Positions 15,429 through 25,038 are shown, numbered from the stretch's first letter. The stretch is 54,643 nt of DNA from Myxococcota bacterium (GCA_963169045.1 CAUJDF010000036.1:1-54643), one strand, 5' to 3'. Translations and numbers: made by a program. Notes: generated by a model from the letters alone, not told the origin.

Positions 15429-18400
15429 ATGCATCGGTCACTTGCTCTCCTGTGTCTCGTCCTCGGGGTGGCGTGCTCCGAGGTGCCGGCCACCAATCCG
15501 TTCGATCCGTCGACCCCGGCGGCGCAACAGGCGACCGGGCGCGTCTCGGGTCGGCTCGTGTTGCCCGACGGCTTCGCCTGGGACGGCCCGCGCGCCGGGG
15601 CGACGATCGAGCTGCGCGCGGCCGAAAACCCGAACGAAGTCGCATACTCCGCCGTGGTGGACGCCGAGGGCGCGTTCGCGATCGCCGACGTCGGCGCGGG
15701 GGCCTACACGGCGGCCTTCGTGGTGCCGACGATGAGCGCGGACGCGGTGGCGCTGGTGGTGCCCCGCGGCGGCGCCGTCGACCTCGGCGAGATCCCGCTG
15801 CGCGCGGTCGCCGAGTCGAGCCTGCAGGGCAAGGCGCGGCGCGCGGGCGAGGCCGACGACGCCCACGGCGGCATCTTCGTGCAGGTCGTGGGCACGCCGT
15901 ACAACGCGCTCACGAGCGCCGACGGGACGTTCCGCATCGCGCTGACCGCGGGCACGTTCACCGTCCGGGCGAGCGCCGCCGGCTACGGCACCGTCGACCG
16001 CCAGGTCGAGCTGGGCGGGGGCCAGGCGCTGGTGCTCGACGAGCCGCTCGAGCTGTCGGGCGCCCCGGCGGCGGTGCGCGGCACGATCGTGCTGCCGTCC
16101 GGCTTCGACGAGCGCGGGCTCGAGGCGCTGTCGGTGCGCCTGTTCGCGGGCGGCGCCGACATGCCGCAGGCGACGGCGGCGCTGCAGCGGACGAGCGCCC
16201 CCGAGGAGCGCCCGATCGTCGCCGCCTTCGACTTCGGCGACCTCGCCGCCGGCCCGTGGCGCCTGCGCATCGACAGCGACAGCTTCCACCCGTTCCAGCG
16301 CGACTTCCGGCTGGCGGTCGGCGAGCAGGCGGACCTCGGCGCCATCGCGCTGTTCGACGTCGCCGCCGAGGCCCCCGGCTACCTGACCGGCAAGGCGCTG
16401 CTCGCCGGCCAGCCCGACGACGGGCACGGCGGCACACGCGTCGAGGTGCTCGGCACGCCCTTCGTCGCGCTGACGGTGGCCGACGGCAGCTACCGCGTCG
16501 CGGTCGGCCCCGGCCGCTACCGCGTGCGCTTCGTGCACGACGGCTACGGCACCGGCGAGGCCGAGGCGCCCGAGGTGGGCGTCGGCGGCGAGGCGATCCT
16601 GCCCGACGTCACGCTGGTCGGGACGCCGGGGCGGTTGCGCGGCAGCATCGCGCTCGAGGCCGGCTTCGCCGCGCCCGAGGCGGTGGCCGACGTCGACCTG
16701 CGCCTCATGCGCGACGGGGAGGAGCACGCCCAGACGCGGCCCGACATGCGCGGCGTCTTCGTCTTCGACGCGGTGCCGCCGGGCGAGTATCTGCTCGTCG
16801 CCGATCGCGACGGGTTCGTCACCCGCGAGGTGCCCGTGGACGTCGCCTTCGGGCGGCTCACCGACGTGGGCCAGATCGTGCTCGACGCGGTCACGCTGCG
16901 GGTGCGCCTCGCCGGGCACGCGCGGCTCGCCGGGAGAGCGGTCCACGACGAGATCCAGGTCGCGCTCGAGGGCACCGACCTGCGCGCGACGACGGACGCC
17001 GACGGCGCGTACGCCATCGAGGCGCCGCTGCGGCAGGCGGCGTACGCGCTGCGCTTCACGCGCGCCGGTTACAACGCCGAAGAGGCGCAGGCGACGCCGC
17101 CGTCGTCCGAGCAGGTGGCCGCGCACCTCGCCGCGCACGCGGGCGAGGCCGCGCCGCCGCCGATCACCGTCGCGCCCGATCCCGCCGAGGTCACGCTGGC
17201 GGCGCGTCCGGGCAGCATCCGCGGCCGCGTCACGCTCGCCGCCGGCTTCGAGGACGCCGACCTGCTCGGCCGCGTCGTCGTCCGCCTCGTCGACTTCGAC
17301 CGCCCCGACGACCCGCCGCGCGGCGAGACGTCGCCCGACGCGCGGGGCACGTACCTGTTTTCCAACGTGCAACCGGGCACTTACGGCATCGAGTTCGAGC
17401 TCGAGGGCTTCTTCGGCCAGCCGCTGCAGGCGACGCTGCAGCCGGGCGAGGACGTGGTCGTCGCCGGGCGCGTGCTCTCGCCGGACGCCCAGGGCGACCG
17501 CGCGTTCATCGAGGGCATGGCGCGCCGCGCCTGCGAGGGCCAGTGCGACCACGGCGGCATCCGCGTCGAGGCGCTGAACTACCCGTTCGTCACGTTCACC
17601 GGTCGCGACGGCCAGTACCGCCTCGAGGTGATCGCGCTCGACGACTACACGCTCGTGTTCAGCGCGCCGGGTTACGAGAGCGCGCAGGTCCTCGGCGTCG
17701 ACGCGGTGGCCGACGAGACGACGCCGCTCGAGGACGTGACGCTGCCGGCGCGGCCCGGCGAGGTGCGCGCGCTCGTGGCGCTGCGGCAGTACGGGACCGA
17801 GGCCCGGCTGCAGGGCGTCGACGCGACGCTCTGGACGGATCCGCCCGGCGACGCGCCGCTGCGCTCGGTGAACCCGGACGCGCGCGGCGAGGTGGTGTTC
17901 GCCGGCGTGCTGCCGGGGCGCTACGAGGTCCGCGCCGACGCCGCCGGCTACCTGCCGCAGACGCGGCGCGTGGCGGTGGGCCCCGGCGAGACGGCGCTCG
18001 CCGGCGCCTTCGACCTCGCCCACGACGCCACCGCCCCCGACGCGCCGCGCCTCGGCGGCGCCGTGCGCCTCGACGACGCCGCGGAGCACGCGGGGACCGA
18101 CGTCCGCGTGCGCATCGCCGGCGACGACCTCGCGTTCGGCGATCCGCTGCGGACGGCGGCCGACGGACGCTTCGAGCTCCCGGCGTCGCCCGACGAGCGC
18201 TACACGGTCACCGTCGCCCGCGCCGGCTACGACGCAGTCGCGCGCATCGGCCCGCTGTCGTACGACGCCGCCGACGGCCGCTTCGAGGACGAGGCCGGCC
18301 GCCCCGTCGACGTGACGCTGCGCCGCACGCCGGTCCCCGGCAGCATCCGCGGCCTCGTCTCGCTGCGCAGCTACTCGTCGGCGGCGCGCCTGCAGGCGGT

Positions 18401-21400
18401 CGACGTCGCGCTGTGGGCCGATCCGCCGGGCGCGGCGGCGGTGCGCACCGTGCGCCCCGACGGCCGCGGCGAGTTCGTGTTCGCCGACGTGCCGCCCGGT
18501 CGCTACGAGGTGCGCCTGAGCGCCATCGGCTACGACCCGCAGGCGCGGCGCGTCGCGCTCGCCCCCGCCGGCGACGTGCTCGCCGGCGTGTTCGAGCTGG
18601 TGCACGCGTCGGAGGGGCCGAACGCGGTGCTGCTCGCCGGCCGCGTCACGCTCTCCGGCGCGGCGGACCACGGCGGCACGACGGTCCGCGCGCGCATCGC
18701 CGGTCCGGACCTCGCGTTCGCCGCGCCGCTCGTGACCGACGCCGACGGCCGCTTCGAGGTGCGCGCGGCGCGCGACGAGCGCTACACGCTGCAGGTCTCG
18801 CACCCCGGCTACACGGCGCCGGGCGCCATCGGCCCGCTGAGCTGGGTCCAGGCCCGCAACCGATTCGAGGACGACGGCGGCCAGCCTGCCGAGCGCCTGC
18901 TCGCCCGCACGCCGATCCAGGGCCGGATCCAGCTGGCTGTCGACGTGCAGCCGGCCTGGCTGCCCGCCGCGGAGCGCTACGCGCGGGTGCGCCTCGTCGG
19001 CCCGGTCTCCGACACGGAGGAGCCGGTCTTCCCGGGCGGTGGCGGCGTGACGTTCACCGACCTGCCCGAGGGCACGTACACGGTGCGCGTCGAGCGGGCG
19101 GGTTTCAGCGTCGTCGACCGGCAGGTGCAGCTCACGCTCGCGTCGCCGACCGCCGACCTCGGCACGCTCGCGATCTCGCTCGCGAACCTGGCGGAGGCGC
19201 GGATCGACCTGCGCGGCCAGCAGGTGACGGCGTGCAACCTGCGCGCGAGCAACATCTCGCTGCGCAACGCCTATCTCGGCGGCGTCACGCTGACAGGCGA
19301 CCTCGGCCAGGCGGTCGGCTGCCCGGCCGGCGCGCGGCAGGGCCCGCTCGACCTCACCGGCGCCGATCTCAGCGGCGCGAACCTCACCGGCGCCCGCCTC
19401 GCGCGCACGGCCGCCGGCCCGGTCGTGCTCGCCTCGGCGCGCCTGGCGAACGCCGCGCTCGCGGGCGTCGACCTCACCGGCGTCGACGCGCGTGGCGCGG
19501 ACTTCTTCGCCGCCGACCTGACCGATGCGACGCTGGCGACGGCCAACCTCGAGCACGCCAACTTCACCGAGGCGACCCTGCGGCGCGTGCGCTTCGCCCG
19601 CCCGCGGCTCGACGCCGGCGGCCAGCCCGACGAGGACCCGCAGAGTCCCTGGCCGACCCTGTGGGGCACGCTCGAGGGCCTGCCGGCGCGGCCGTGCGAG
19701 GACGCGAACCGGGCGGCGGTGAACCTGAACGGCGCCGTGCTCTCGCGCGCCGATCTCAACGAGGCCTTCATGCCCGGCGTGATGATGCGCGGCCTCGTGC
19801 TCGCCGGCGCGCAGATCGCCGACGCCGACCTGCGCCACACGTGCCTCGACGGCGCCCAGCTGACGCTTCTCGACCTCTCGGGCACCGTGCTCGACGGCGC
19901 GGACCTGCGCCGCTCGGAGTTCACGAGCAGCCTCCTGCGCAAGACCTCGCTGCGCGGGGCGACGCTGTCCGAGGCCTCGCTCGTGGGCACGGTGCTCGAC
20001 CGCGCCGACCTGCGGCCGTCGCCGCGCGCCGAGTGCGCCCAGCTCGTGCCCTGGGAGGAGTACCGCCCGCGCGGCGACTGCGTGCCCGAACCCGACGCGG
20101 CCTGCCGCTGCCGCACGCTGCTGAACGGCGCGTCGCTCGACGGCGCCAACCTGGTGGGCACCTCGTTCGAGGGCGTCGACCTCGCCGGCGCCTCGCTGCT
20201 CGGCGTCACCCTCGGCCAGGTGCCCGGCGCGGCGTTCGCGCAGCCGCAGCGCTGCCAGCCGGAGGAGTACTGGAACTGCCAGCGCGTCTACGAGGTGCTC
20301 GCGGAGTGCGAGTTCTCGGGCATGGACCCGCGGACGGCCGAGGCGACCTGCCAGGACGACCCCGAGACGCTGGAGTTCGGCGTCGACGCCTTCAGCGCGA
20401 ACAAACGCACGTGCGTCCTCATCCAGGCGCGCAACGGCGCGAACTGCAACACGATCCGGACGAACTGCATCGACGGGAATCCCGGGGCCGCCCAGCCACC
20501 GGCGAACAACTGCACCTGGGCCTCGCTCCGCGCCGACGAGGACGCCGGCGACCCGCTCGGCAGCCAGTGCCGGTGGCCGCTGCCGGACGGCGAAGTTCGG
20601 CTGCACGAGGCGTGCAAGTACGCGCCGACGGTTCTCAACGATGTCCGCCTCGACGGCGCCCAGATGACCGCGGTGGTGATGAACGGCATTCAGCTCGACG
20701 GCGTGTCGATGCGGACGGCGCTCGTCCGGTCGGCGACGTTCCACGACAACGCGTTCGGCGAGATCGACTTCACGAGCGCCGACCTGCGCAACGTGACGCT
20801 CGCCGGCGCCGCGCTCGAGGGCGTGAACTTCAACAACGCCGATCTCACCGGGGCGGACCTGGCCGGCGCCGTCCTCGACGGCTCGAACCTCGAGGACGCC
20901 GACTTCAGCGACGCGGACCTCTCCGGCGCGAGCCTGCAGTTCGATCCGCGGGACGGATCGCGGCCGGAGAGCTTCGCGCGCGCCGACCTGCGCGACACGA
21001 CGATCACCGGCGCGCGGTGGACCAGCGACCCCGGGAACGGGATGAACCTGACGGGCGCCGACCTCTCCGGCGCGCAGCTGCTCGATACGTGGATCGAGTA
21101 CGGCTACTTCTCGCGCGGCACGTTCCGCGGCACGAACTTCCAGGAGGACGGCAAGTTCAACGGCGCCACCTTCATCGGCGCGTCGTTCGTCGGCAGCACG
21201 CTCACGGCGGACTTCTCGAACGCGAGCTTCAACAACGCGCACATCAGCGGCGGGTTCATGTCGATCGGGAGCCTCGGCGTGCTCATGCAGGCCGCCGACT
21301 TCACCGACGCGACGATCGTCGGCGTGAACGCGCAGTTCGTGCGGTGGGAAGACGCGCGCCTCTCCGGGGCGACGATCACCGACACGAACCTCGACCGGGT

Positions 21401-21845
21401 GCGCGCCCAGCGCGTCGACGGCCGCGAGCTGCAGGTCTCGGGCAGCAACCTGCGCGGCGCCGAGTTCCAGAACGCGAACCTGCGCGACGCCCGAATGGCC
21501 GACAACAACCTCTCGCGGTGGCTGAACGCGCCGGTGACGCCCACCCGCTTCCAGTCGGCGTGCCTGCGGCGCGTCGACTTCCGCCGCAGCAACCTCGAGT
21601 ACGCCGAGTTCACGAACGCCGACGTGCAGGCGGCGAACTTCCAGGGCGCCTTCATGCGCAACGCCGACCTGACGAACGCGTGTCAGCTCACGTTCTTCTT
21701 CGGCGCGTTCAACGGCGCCGACCTGCACAACGCGCGCATCTGCACGCGCGACCAGGCGACCTTCAACCAGCGCAACACGTACGCCGGCACGCCGGTCTGG
21801 GTGAACTGCGCCGCGCAGCCCGTCTGCCCCGCCGGCTGCAACTGA
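15429..21845 (+). CDS. Giant lipoprotein: beta-sandwich modules plus pentapeptide repeats
   Basis: 2138 residues. The ATG gives a lipobox signal MHRSLALLCLVLGVAC. Residues ~35-1250 hold about 13 carboxypeptidase-regulatory-like beta-sandwich modules of two alternating types: one begins like LRGSIALEAGF and ends in PGxY; the other begins like LTGKALLAGQPDDGHGG and contains ADGxYxV. From about residue 1255 to the end are pentapeptide repeats of the A(D/N)LxG type (DLTGADLSGANLTGARL), predicted to form a long right-handed quadrilateral beta-helix, interrupted by two Cys-rich insertions (around nt 20020-20120 and 20250-20620). It ends CPAGCN. No catalytic site is visible. It is expected to be anchored in a membrane by its lipid, probably exposed on the cell surface. 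It lies directly after two CsgG-type genes, suggesting assembly or export by them. Confidence 0.9.
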   Translation: MHRSLALLCLVLGVACSEVPATNPFDPSTPAAQQATGRVSGRLVLPDGFAWDGPRAGATIELRAAENPNEVAYSAVVDAEGAFAIADVGAGAYTAAFVVPTMSADAVALVVPRGGAVDLGEIPLRAVAESSLQGKARRAGEADDAHGGIFVQVVGTPYNALTSADGTFRIALTAGTFTVRASAAGYGTVDRQVELGGGQALVLDEPLELSGAPAAVRGTIVLPSGFDERGLEALSVRLFAGGADMPQATAALQRTSAPEERPIVAAFDFGDLAAGPWRLRIDSDSFHPFQRDFRLAVGEQADLGAIALFDVAAEAPGYLTGKALLAGQPDDGHGGTRVEVLGTPFVALTVADGSYRVAVGPGRYRVRFVHDGYGTGEAEAPEVGVGGEAILPDVTLVGTPGRLRGSIALEAGFAAPEAVADVDLRLMRDGEEHAQTRPDMRGVFVFDAVPPGEYLLVADRDGFVTREVPVDVAFGRLTDVGQIVLDAVTLRVRLAGHARLAGRAVHDEIQVALEGTDLRATTDADGAYAIEAPLRQAAYALRFTRAGYNAEEAQATPPSSEQVAAHLAAHAGEAAPPPITVAPDPAEVTLAARPGSIRGRVTLAAGFEDADLLGRVVVRLVDFDRPDDPPRGETSPDARGTYLFSNVQPGTYGIEFELEGFFGQPLQATLQPGEDVVVAGRVLSPDAQGDRAFIEGMARRACEGQCDHGGIRVEALNYPFVTFTGRDGQYRLEVIALDDYTLVFSAPGYESAQVLGVDAVADETTPLEDVTLPARPGEVRALVALRQYGTEARLQGVDATLWTDPPGDAPLRSVNPDARGEVVFAGVLPGRYEVRADAAGYLPQTRRVAVGPGETALAGAFDLAHDATAPDAPRLGGAVRLDDAAEHAGTDVRVRIAGDDLAFGDPLRTAADGRFELPASPDERYTVTVARAGYDAVARIGPLSYDAADGRFEDEAGRPVDVTLRRTPVPGSIRGLVSLRSYSSAARLQAVDVALWADPPGAAAVRTVRPDGRGEFVFADVPPGRYEVRLSAIGYDPQARRVALAPAGDVLAGVFELVHASEGPNAVLLAGRVTLSGAADHGGTTVRARIAGPDLAFAAPLVTDADGRFEVRAARDERYTLQVSHPGYTAPGAIGPLSWVQARNRFEDDGGQPAERLLARTPIQGRIQLAVDVQPAWLPAAERYARVRLVGPVSDTEEPVFPGGGGVTFTDLPEGTYTVRVERAGFSVVDRQVQLTLASPTADLGTLAISLANLAEARIDLRGQQVTACNLRASNISLRNAYLGGVTLTGDLGQAVGCPAGARQGPLDLTGADLSGANLTGARLARTAAGPVVLASARLANAALAGVDLTGVDARGADFFAADLTDATLATANLEHANFTEATLRRVRFARPRLDAGGQPDEDPQSPWPTLWGTLEGLPARPCEDANRAAVNLNGAVLSRADLNEAFMPGVMMRGLVLAGAQIADADLRHTCLDGAQLTLLDLSGTVLDGADLRRSEFTSSLLRKTSLRGATLSEASLVGTVLDRADLRPSPRAECAQLVPWEEYRPRGDCVPEPDAACRCRTLLNGASLDGANLVGTSFEGVDLAGASLLGVTLGQVPGAAFAQPQRCQPEEYWNCQRVYEVLAECEFSGMDPRTAEATCQDDPETLEFGVDAFSANKRTCVLIQARNGANCNTIRTNCIDGNPGAAQPPANNCTWASLRADEDAGDPLGSQCRWPLPDGEVRLHEACKYAPTVLNDVRLDGAQMTAVVMNGIQLDGVSMRTALVRSATFHDNAFGEIDFTSADLRNVTLAGAALEGVNFNNADLTGADLAGAVLDGSNLEDADFSDADLSGASLQFDPRDGSRPESFARADLRDTTITGARWTSDPGNGMNLTGADLSGAQLLDTWIEYGYFSRGTFRGTNFQEDGKFNGATFIGASFVGSTLTADFSNASFNNAHISGGFMSIGSLGVLMQAADFTDATIVGVNAQFVRWEDARLSGATITDTNLDRVRAQRVDGRELQVSGSNLRGAEFQNANLRDARMADNNLSRWLNAPVTPTRFQSACLRRVDFRRSNLEYAEFTNADVQAANFQGAFMRNADLTNACQLTFFFGAFNGADLHNARICTRDQATFNQRNTYAGTPVWVNCAAQPVCPAGCN

Positions 21846-21846
21846 C

Positions 21847-21948
21847 GGAGGGCGCGCCCGTCGGCGCGGTGACTGCGCGGTCCGCGCGCGCGCCCGCGGA
21901 AGGGCGCGTCCTTCGGCGCGGCTACTGCGCGGTCCGCACGCGCGCCGA
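21847..21948. repeat. 51-bp direct duplication at a gene terminus
   Basis: Two imperfect copies, beginning GGAGGGCGCG at 21847 and GGAAGGGCGCG at 21898, share long runs such as ACTGCGCGGTCCGC. The second copy contains the last codons and stop of the minus-strand TerB-like gene; the first lies just beyond the stop, between two convergent genes. Confidence 0.85.
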
Positions 21949-22764
21949 CGCGACGGTCGCCACGCCGTTGCGGCGCCGGCACCGCGCCTCGATGCGGTCG
22001 AAGGAGGTCGCGTCGAGGCCGAGCCCGTGGGCGAACGCCCGGGCCTGCCCGAGCGCGTCGTCGTCGACGCGCCCGCCGGCGAACGCCACGGCGAGCGCCT
22101 GGTCGACGACGAAGTCGAGCGCGATGCGCGCCAGCTCGTCGGCGCGGTCGCCGTCGATGCCCAGCCCCTCGCGGAACCGCTCGGCGCGCAGGTCCTCGAT
22201 GAAGTCGACCTCGCCGTCGGAGAACGCCTGCGCGTAGACCAGCGCCAGCATCGAGTCGCGGGCCTCGGGCGAGGTGGCGGCCAGCTCGTCGGCGGTGAGC
22301 GGCGGGTGCTCCTGGAGCGCCTCGAGGTCGAGCGTGCCCACGTCGGTGAAGGCGGCGAAGAGCACGCGCTCGGCGGCGTTCATCTCGTCGTCGGCCGCCG
22401 CCATCTCGGCGAGCATGCGCGCGAGCGTCACGCGGTCGGCCCGCTCGCGCACCGGGTGCGCGCTCAGCAGCTCGGCGAGCGGGCTACGGTCTCGGAACAG
22501 CGCGCCCATGGCGACGTAACGACCCGCGCCCGCGTCCCAGGCGAAATGATGTTCGACGGCGCTGAAGGCGAGCAGGACGGCCTGCTCGATCTCCTCGCCC
22601 TGCGGCGTGGCGACCCGGCCGATCGACCGGCCGATCGGCTGCGGGACGGCCACTGGAATTTCCAGGCCGCTGACGGGACAGCGAAACAGGATTTCGTAGC
22701 GCCCGTCCTCGCGGGACAGGCCTGCGACCAGCGGGCGCACCCGCTGAAACCGCGGATCCAACAT
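21922..22764 (-). CDS. TerB-like (tellurite resistance TerB/DjlA-N) protein
   Basis: 280 residues. Two helical regions have the TerB-family look: VTLARMLAEMAAADDEMNAAERVLFAAF and LALVYAQAFSDGEVDFIEDLRAERFREGLGI, with the acidic pairs (ADDEMNAAE, SDGEVDFIE) typical of this fold, which binds divalent metal in some members. The N-terminal ~90 residues form a separate domain with RCPVSGLEIPVAV. TerB-like modules occur in stress-response and membrane-associated protein complexes, but the role here is unknown. ATG 22764 was preferred over an in-frame TTG at 22776 because TTGGAGG lies at the right distance from the ATG. Confidence 0.7.
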   Translation of the reverse strand: MLDPRFQRVRPLVAGLSREDGRYEILFRCPVSGLEIPVAVPQPIGRSIGRVATPQGEEIEQAVLLAFSAVEHHFAWDAGAGRYVAMGALFRDRSPLAELLSAHPVRERADRVTLARMLAEMAAADDEMNAAERVLFAAFTDVGTLDLEALQEHPPLTADELAATSPEARDSMLALVYAQAFSDGEVDFIEDLRAERFREGLGIDGDRADELARIALDFVVDQALAVAFAGGRVDDDALGQARAFAHGLGLDATSFDRIEARCRRRNGVATVASARVRTAQ

Positions 22765-22891
22765 CCGGACCTCCAAGGGACGCTTCGCTGTCGAGCAGTT
22801 TTCGTGCCACCCGTTATCGTGCGTGGAAGCACACCCCGGCGGATGGGACGCGCGGCGGCGCGTTCCGGCTTCGGGGAGAGGGGCGCCGCCG

Positions 22892-23818
22892 TCAGGGCGG
22901 GACGAGGGCGACGCGGACCGGCCGGTGGTCCGAGACGCGGTAGAGGTTCTCGACGGGCTGGCGGTCGGCGCCCGGCAACGGGACGGCCTCGAACCCGGTG
23001 ACGCGGCGGAGCCATCCCGGGCCTTCGGGCGGGGGCCGGTCGAGGGCGGGGTCGAGGTCGAATGCGTAGGCCGCCGCGGGGCCGGCGGCGCGGGCGCTCA
23101 GCGTCGGCGACGTGAGGAGGTGGTCGATGGTCTGGCGCTGCATCCACGACGTCCACGACTCGCCGGGCGCGTCGGGGAAGACGACGGGCTGCCACGTCCA
23201 GGGGGCGAGCGGGCCCGACGTCAGCGGCGCGAGCGAGAAGTGGTCCCGTGGCGCGTTGAAGTCGCCGCCCACGAGCACGTCGGGCGTCGGGGGCGGGGGC
23301 GTGTCCCCGCCGCCCGACAGCCAGGCCGCGAGGTGGGCGCATTCGGCGCGGCGCTTCTCGGCCTCGCTGTCGCCCGGCGCGGCGTCGAGCGGCCCCGACT
23401 TGAGGTGCACGCCGACCAGCGTGAGCGACCAGTCGCTGGCCACGTGCCGGACGCGCGCGACGAGGGGCCGCCGCGTGCCCTGCGGCTGGTTGCGGTTGCG
23501 CAGCGCGCCGAACTCCTCGAGCGCCACCGTCGCGGGATCCCAGGCCAGGACGACCTTGAGGTCGCGGTCGAAGTCCTTCGCGCGGGGATCGGCGGACGTG
23601 ACCCAGCGCCCCTCCGGATCACGCAGGCACCAGCGGCGGCGGGTGCGCGCGAACACCGCCTCGAGGCGCTCGAGCGAGACGATCTCCGAGAGCAGCACCG
23701 CGTCGGCGTCGAGGCGGTCGAAGACACGCGCGAGGAAGGCCTCGTCATCCGGCGTGCGCGCGATGCGCTCCGTCTCGCCGGTACCGAACCAGAACACGTT
23801 GAAGGCGGCCACGTTCAT
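22892..23818 (-). CDS. Endonuclease/exonuclease/phosphatase-family hydrolase
   Basis: 308 residues. The fold's signature blocks are all present: the N-terminal MNVAAFNVFWFG, VLLSEI (metal-binding acidic residue), VGVHLKSG (catalytic His), VLVGGDFNAP (Asp and Asn of the active site), QTIDHLL, and the C-terminal SDHRPVRV (general-base Asp-His). This is the EEP superfamily, which cleaves phosphodiester or phosphomonoester bonds in a Mg2+-dependent way. No signal peptide is seen, so it is probably cytoplasmic. The substrate (nucleic acid, phosphoinositide or other) cannot be told from sequence. It lies 44 nt after the preceding minus-strand gene. Confidence 0.9.
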   Translation of the reverse strand: MNVAAFNVFWFGTGETERIARTPDDEAFLARVFDRLDADAVLLSEIVSLERLEAVFARTRRRWCLRDPEGRWVTSADPRAKDFDRDLKVVLAWDPATVALEEFGALRNRNQPQGTRRPLVARVRHVASDWSLTLVGVHLKSGPLDAAPGDSEAEKRRAECAHLAAWLSGGGDTPPPPTPDVLVGGDFNAPRDHFSLAPLTSGPLAPWTWQPVVFPDAPGESWTSWMQRQTIDHLLTSPTLSARAAGPAAAYAFDLDPALDRPPPEGPGWLRRVTGFEAVPLPGADRQPVENLYRVSDHRPVRVALVPP

Positions 23819-23862
23819 CTGGGGTACGATGCGTGGGCGCGCGGGTGGGGGTCAGGCGGGGT

Positions 23863-24822
23863 TCAGAACTTCCACTTCAGGCCGAACATGACCTGGTTGC
23901 CGAGCTCGGAGTGCATGCGGCCGCGCAGCTCGATGGCGAGGTTCTCCTTCGGCCACCTGCGCTCGATGAAGCCGTCGAGGCTCTCGCCGGTCTGGTCCTT
24001 GCCGGCGCCGATGCCCACCACCCAGCGGCCGTCGGGCGCCTGGAAGCGGATCTCGCCCTTGATGCTGTCGCCCTTCTCCTTGTTGTGGACGAACTCGAGC
24101 TTCGCGCGCACGTGCGCGTTGTCGAACTCCTTGCGCGCCTCGAGCTGGGCCGAGATCTGTTCGAGCGAGATGTTCTGGAAGCGACCGAGCTTCGCCTCGA
24201 CCGAAGCCTCGAGCCCCGGCGTGATCGTGTACTTCGCCTTGAGCGCGGGGATGAGGCCGTTGCTCGCGACGTAGCCGACGGCGGCGAGGATGGCCAGGGC
24301 GGCGACCGCACGCGGATTGGCGTCGACCCACTCCTGGAGCTGGGCGGTGAGCTCCTGGCCGGGGCCCTCCATGAAGGCGTCGACGTAGGGCGCGAGCGCC
24401 TGCGTGAGCGCCTGGTCGAAGACCTGCGTGGCCTTGGCGTCGAACTGCGGGCCGGAGAGGTCGGCGATCTCGGCGACGAGCTTGTCGATCGCGCCGTCCA
24501 TCGCGCTGTGGGCGTAGCCCTTGACCTTGTCGAACTTCACCGCGTCGGCGACGGCGCCGTAGAGCTTGCCGCCGAGGAACTTGCCGAGGCTGGCTTCGTA
24601 GTTGACGAGCCCGGCCGGCTTGGGCGCCTCCTCGGCCTTCTTCTCGCCGTTGCCGGCCTCGGGGCCGCCCTGGCCTTCGCCCGCGGCCTCGCGCTGGACC
24701 TGCTGGTTGTAATCCTGTTGGGGGTTCTTGACCGGGGCCACCGGCTTCGCCGCTTCGGCCTTGGGGGCCGCCGCCGGCTGCGCCGTCGTCTTCGTGTCCT
24801 TCTTCTCGGTCGTCGCGCCCAT
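23863..24822 (-). CDS. Hypothetical protein with Lys/Ala-rich N terminus
   Basis: 319 residues from an ATG with GGGGGGAG upstream. The first ~85 residues are low-complexity (TTEKKDTKTTAQPAAAPKAEAAKP, then a Gln/Gly/Glu-rich stretch). Residues ~90-180 are helical (GAVADAVKFDKVKGYAHSAMDGAIDKLVAEI), followed by one hydrophobic segment AVAALAILAAVGYVA, which could be a membrane helix. The last ~110 residues are alternating strands (YTITPGLEASVEAKLG...VRAKLEFVHNKEK...VMFGLKWKF), resembling an outer-membrane or lipid-binding beta domain. No signal peptide is present. I do not recognise a family. It is divergent from the peptidoglycan-binding gene at 25039. Confidence 0.8.
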   Translation of the reverse strand: MGATTEKKDTKTTAQPAAAPKAEAAKPVAPVKNPQQDYNQQVQREAAGEGQGGPEAGNGEKKAEEAPKPAGLVNYEASLGKFLGGKLYGAVADAVKFDKVKGYAHSAMDGAIDKLVAEIADLSGPQFDAKATQVFDQALTQALAPYVDAFMEGPGQELTAQLQEWVDANPRAVAALAILAAVGYVASNGLIPALKAKYTITPGLEASVEAKLGRFQNISLEQISAQLEARKEFDNAHVRAKLEFVHNKEKGDSIKGEIRFQAPDGRWVVGIGAGKDQTGESLDGFIERRWPKENLAIELRGRMHSELGNQVMFGLKWKF

Positions 24823-24982
24823 GATGCGCTCCCCCCGGAACGAGCGGTTTCGCGGGATGGTAGTCGATTCCGGCCGGGCGGGGCAGGGCAAGTTCGCGGG
24901 CGCGGGGCGAAATGCCGCGAAACGCTTTTTGGAACGGGCACTTGCGAGGACGGCGGCCCGCGGCACGTCCGATGCTTCGGTG

Positions 24983-24997
24983 TGGCAGCGCCGATGC
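24983..24997 (+). promoter_or_regulatory. Possible sigma-54-type promoter
   Basis: TGGCAGCGCCGATGC has GG and GC separated by exactly 10 bases, as in sigma-54 promoters (TGGCAC-N5-TTGCA), with partial match elsewhere. It would start transcription roughly 30 nt before the ATG at 25039. Enhancer sites were not identified. Confidence 0.3.
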
Positions 24998-25038
24998 GTT
25001 GAACACCGGCAGAACACCAGGCACGGACGAGGGAGATC

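Noticed and set aside
15438-21728. 2096-codon minus-strand frame opposite the giant lipoprotein
   Set aside because: The regular periodicity only mirrors the pentapeptide and module repeats of the plus-strand gene; no start signal and no family motif.
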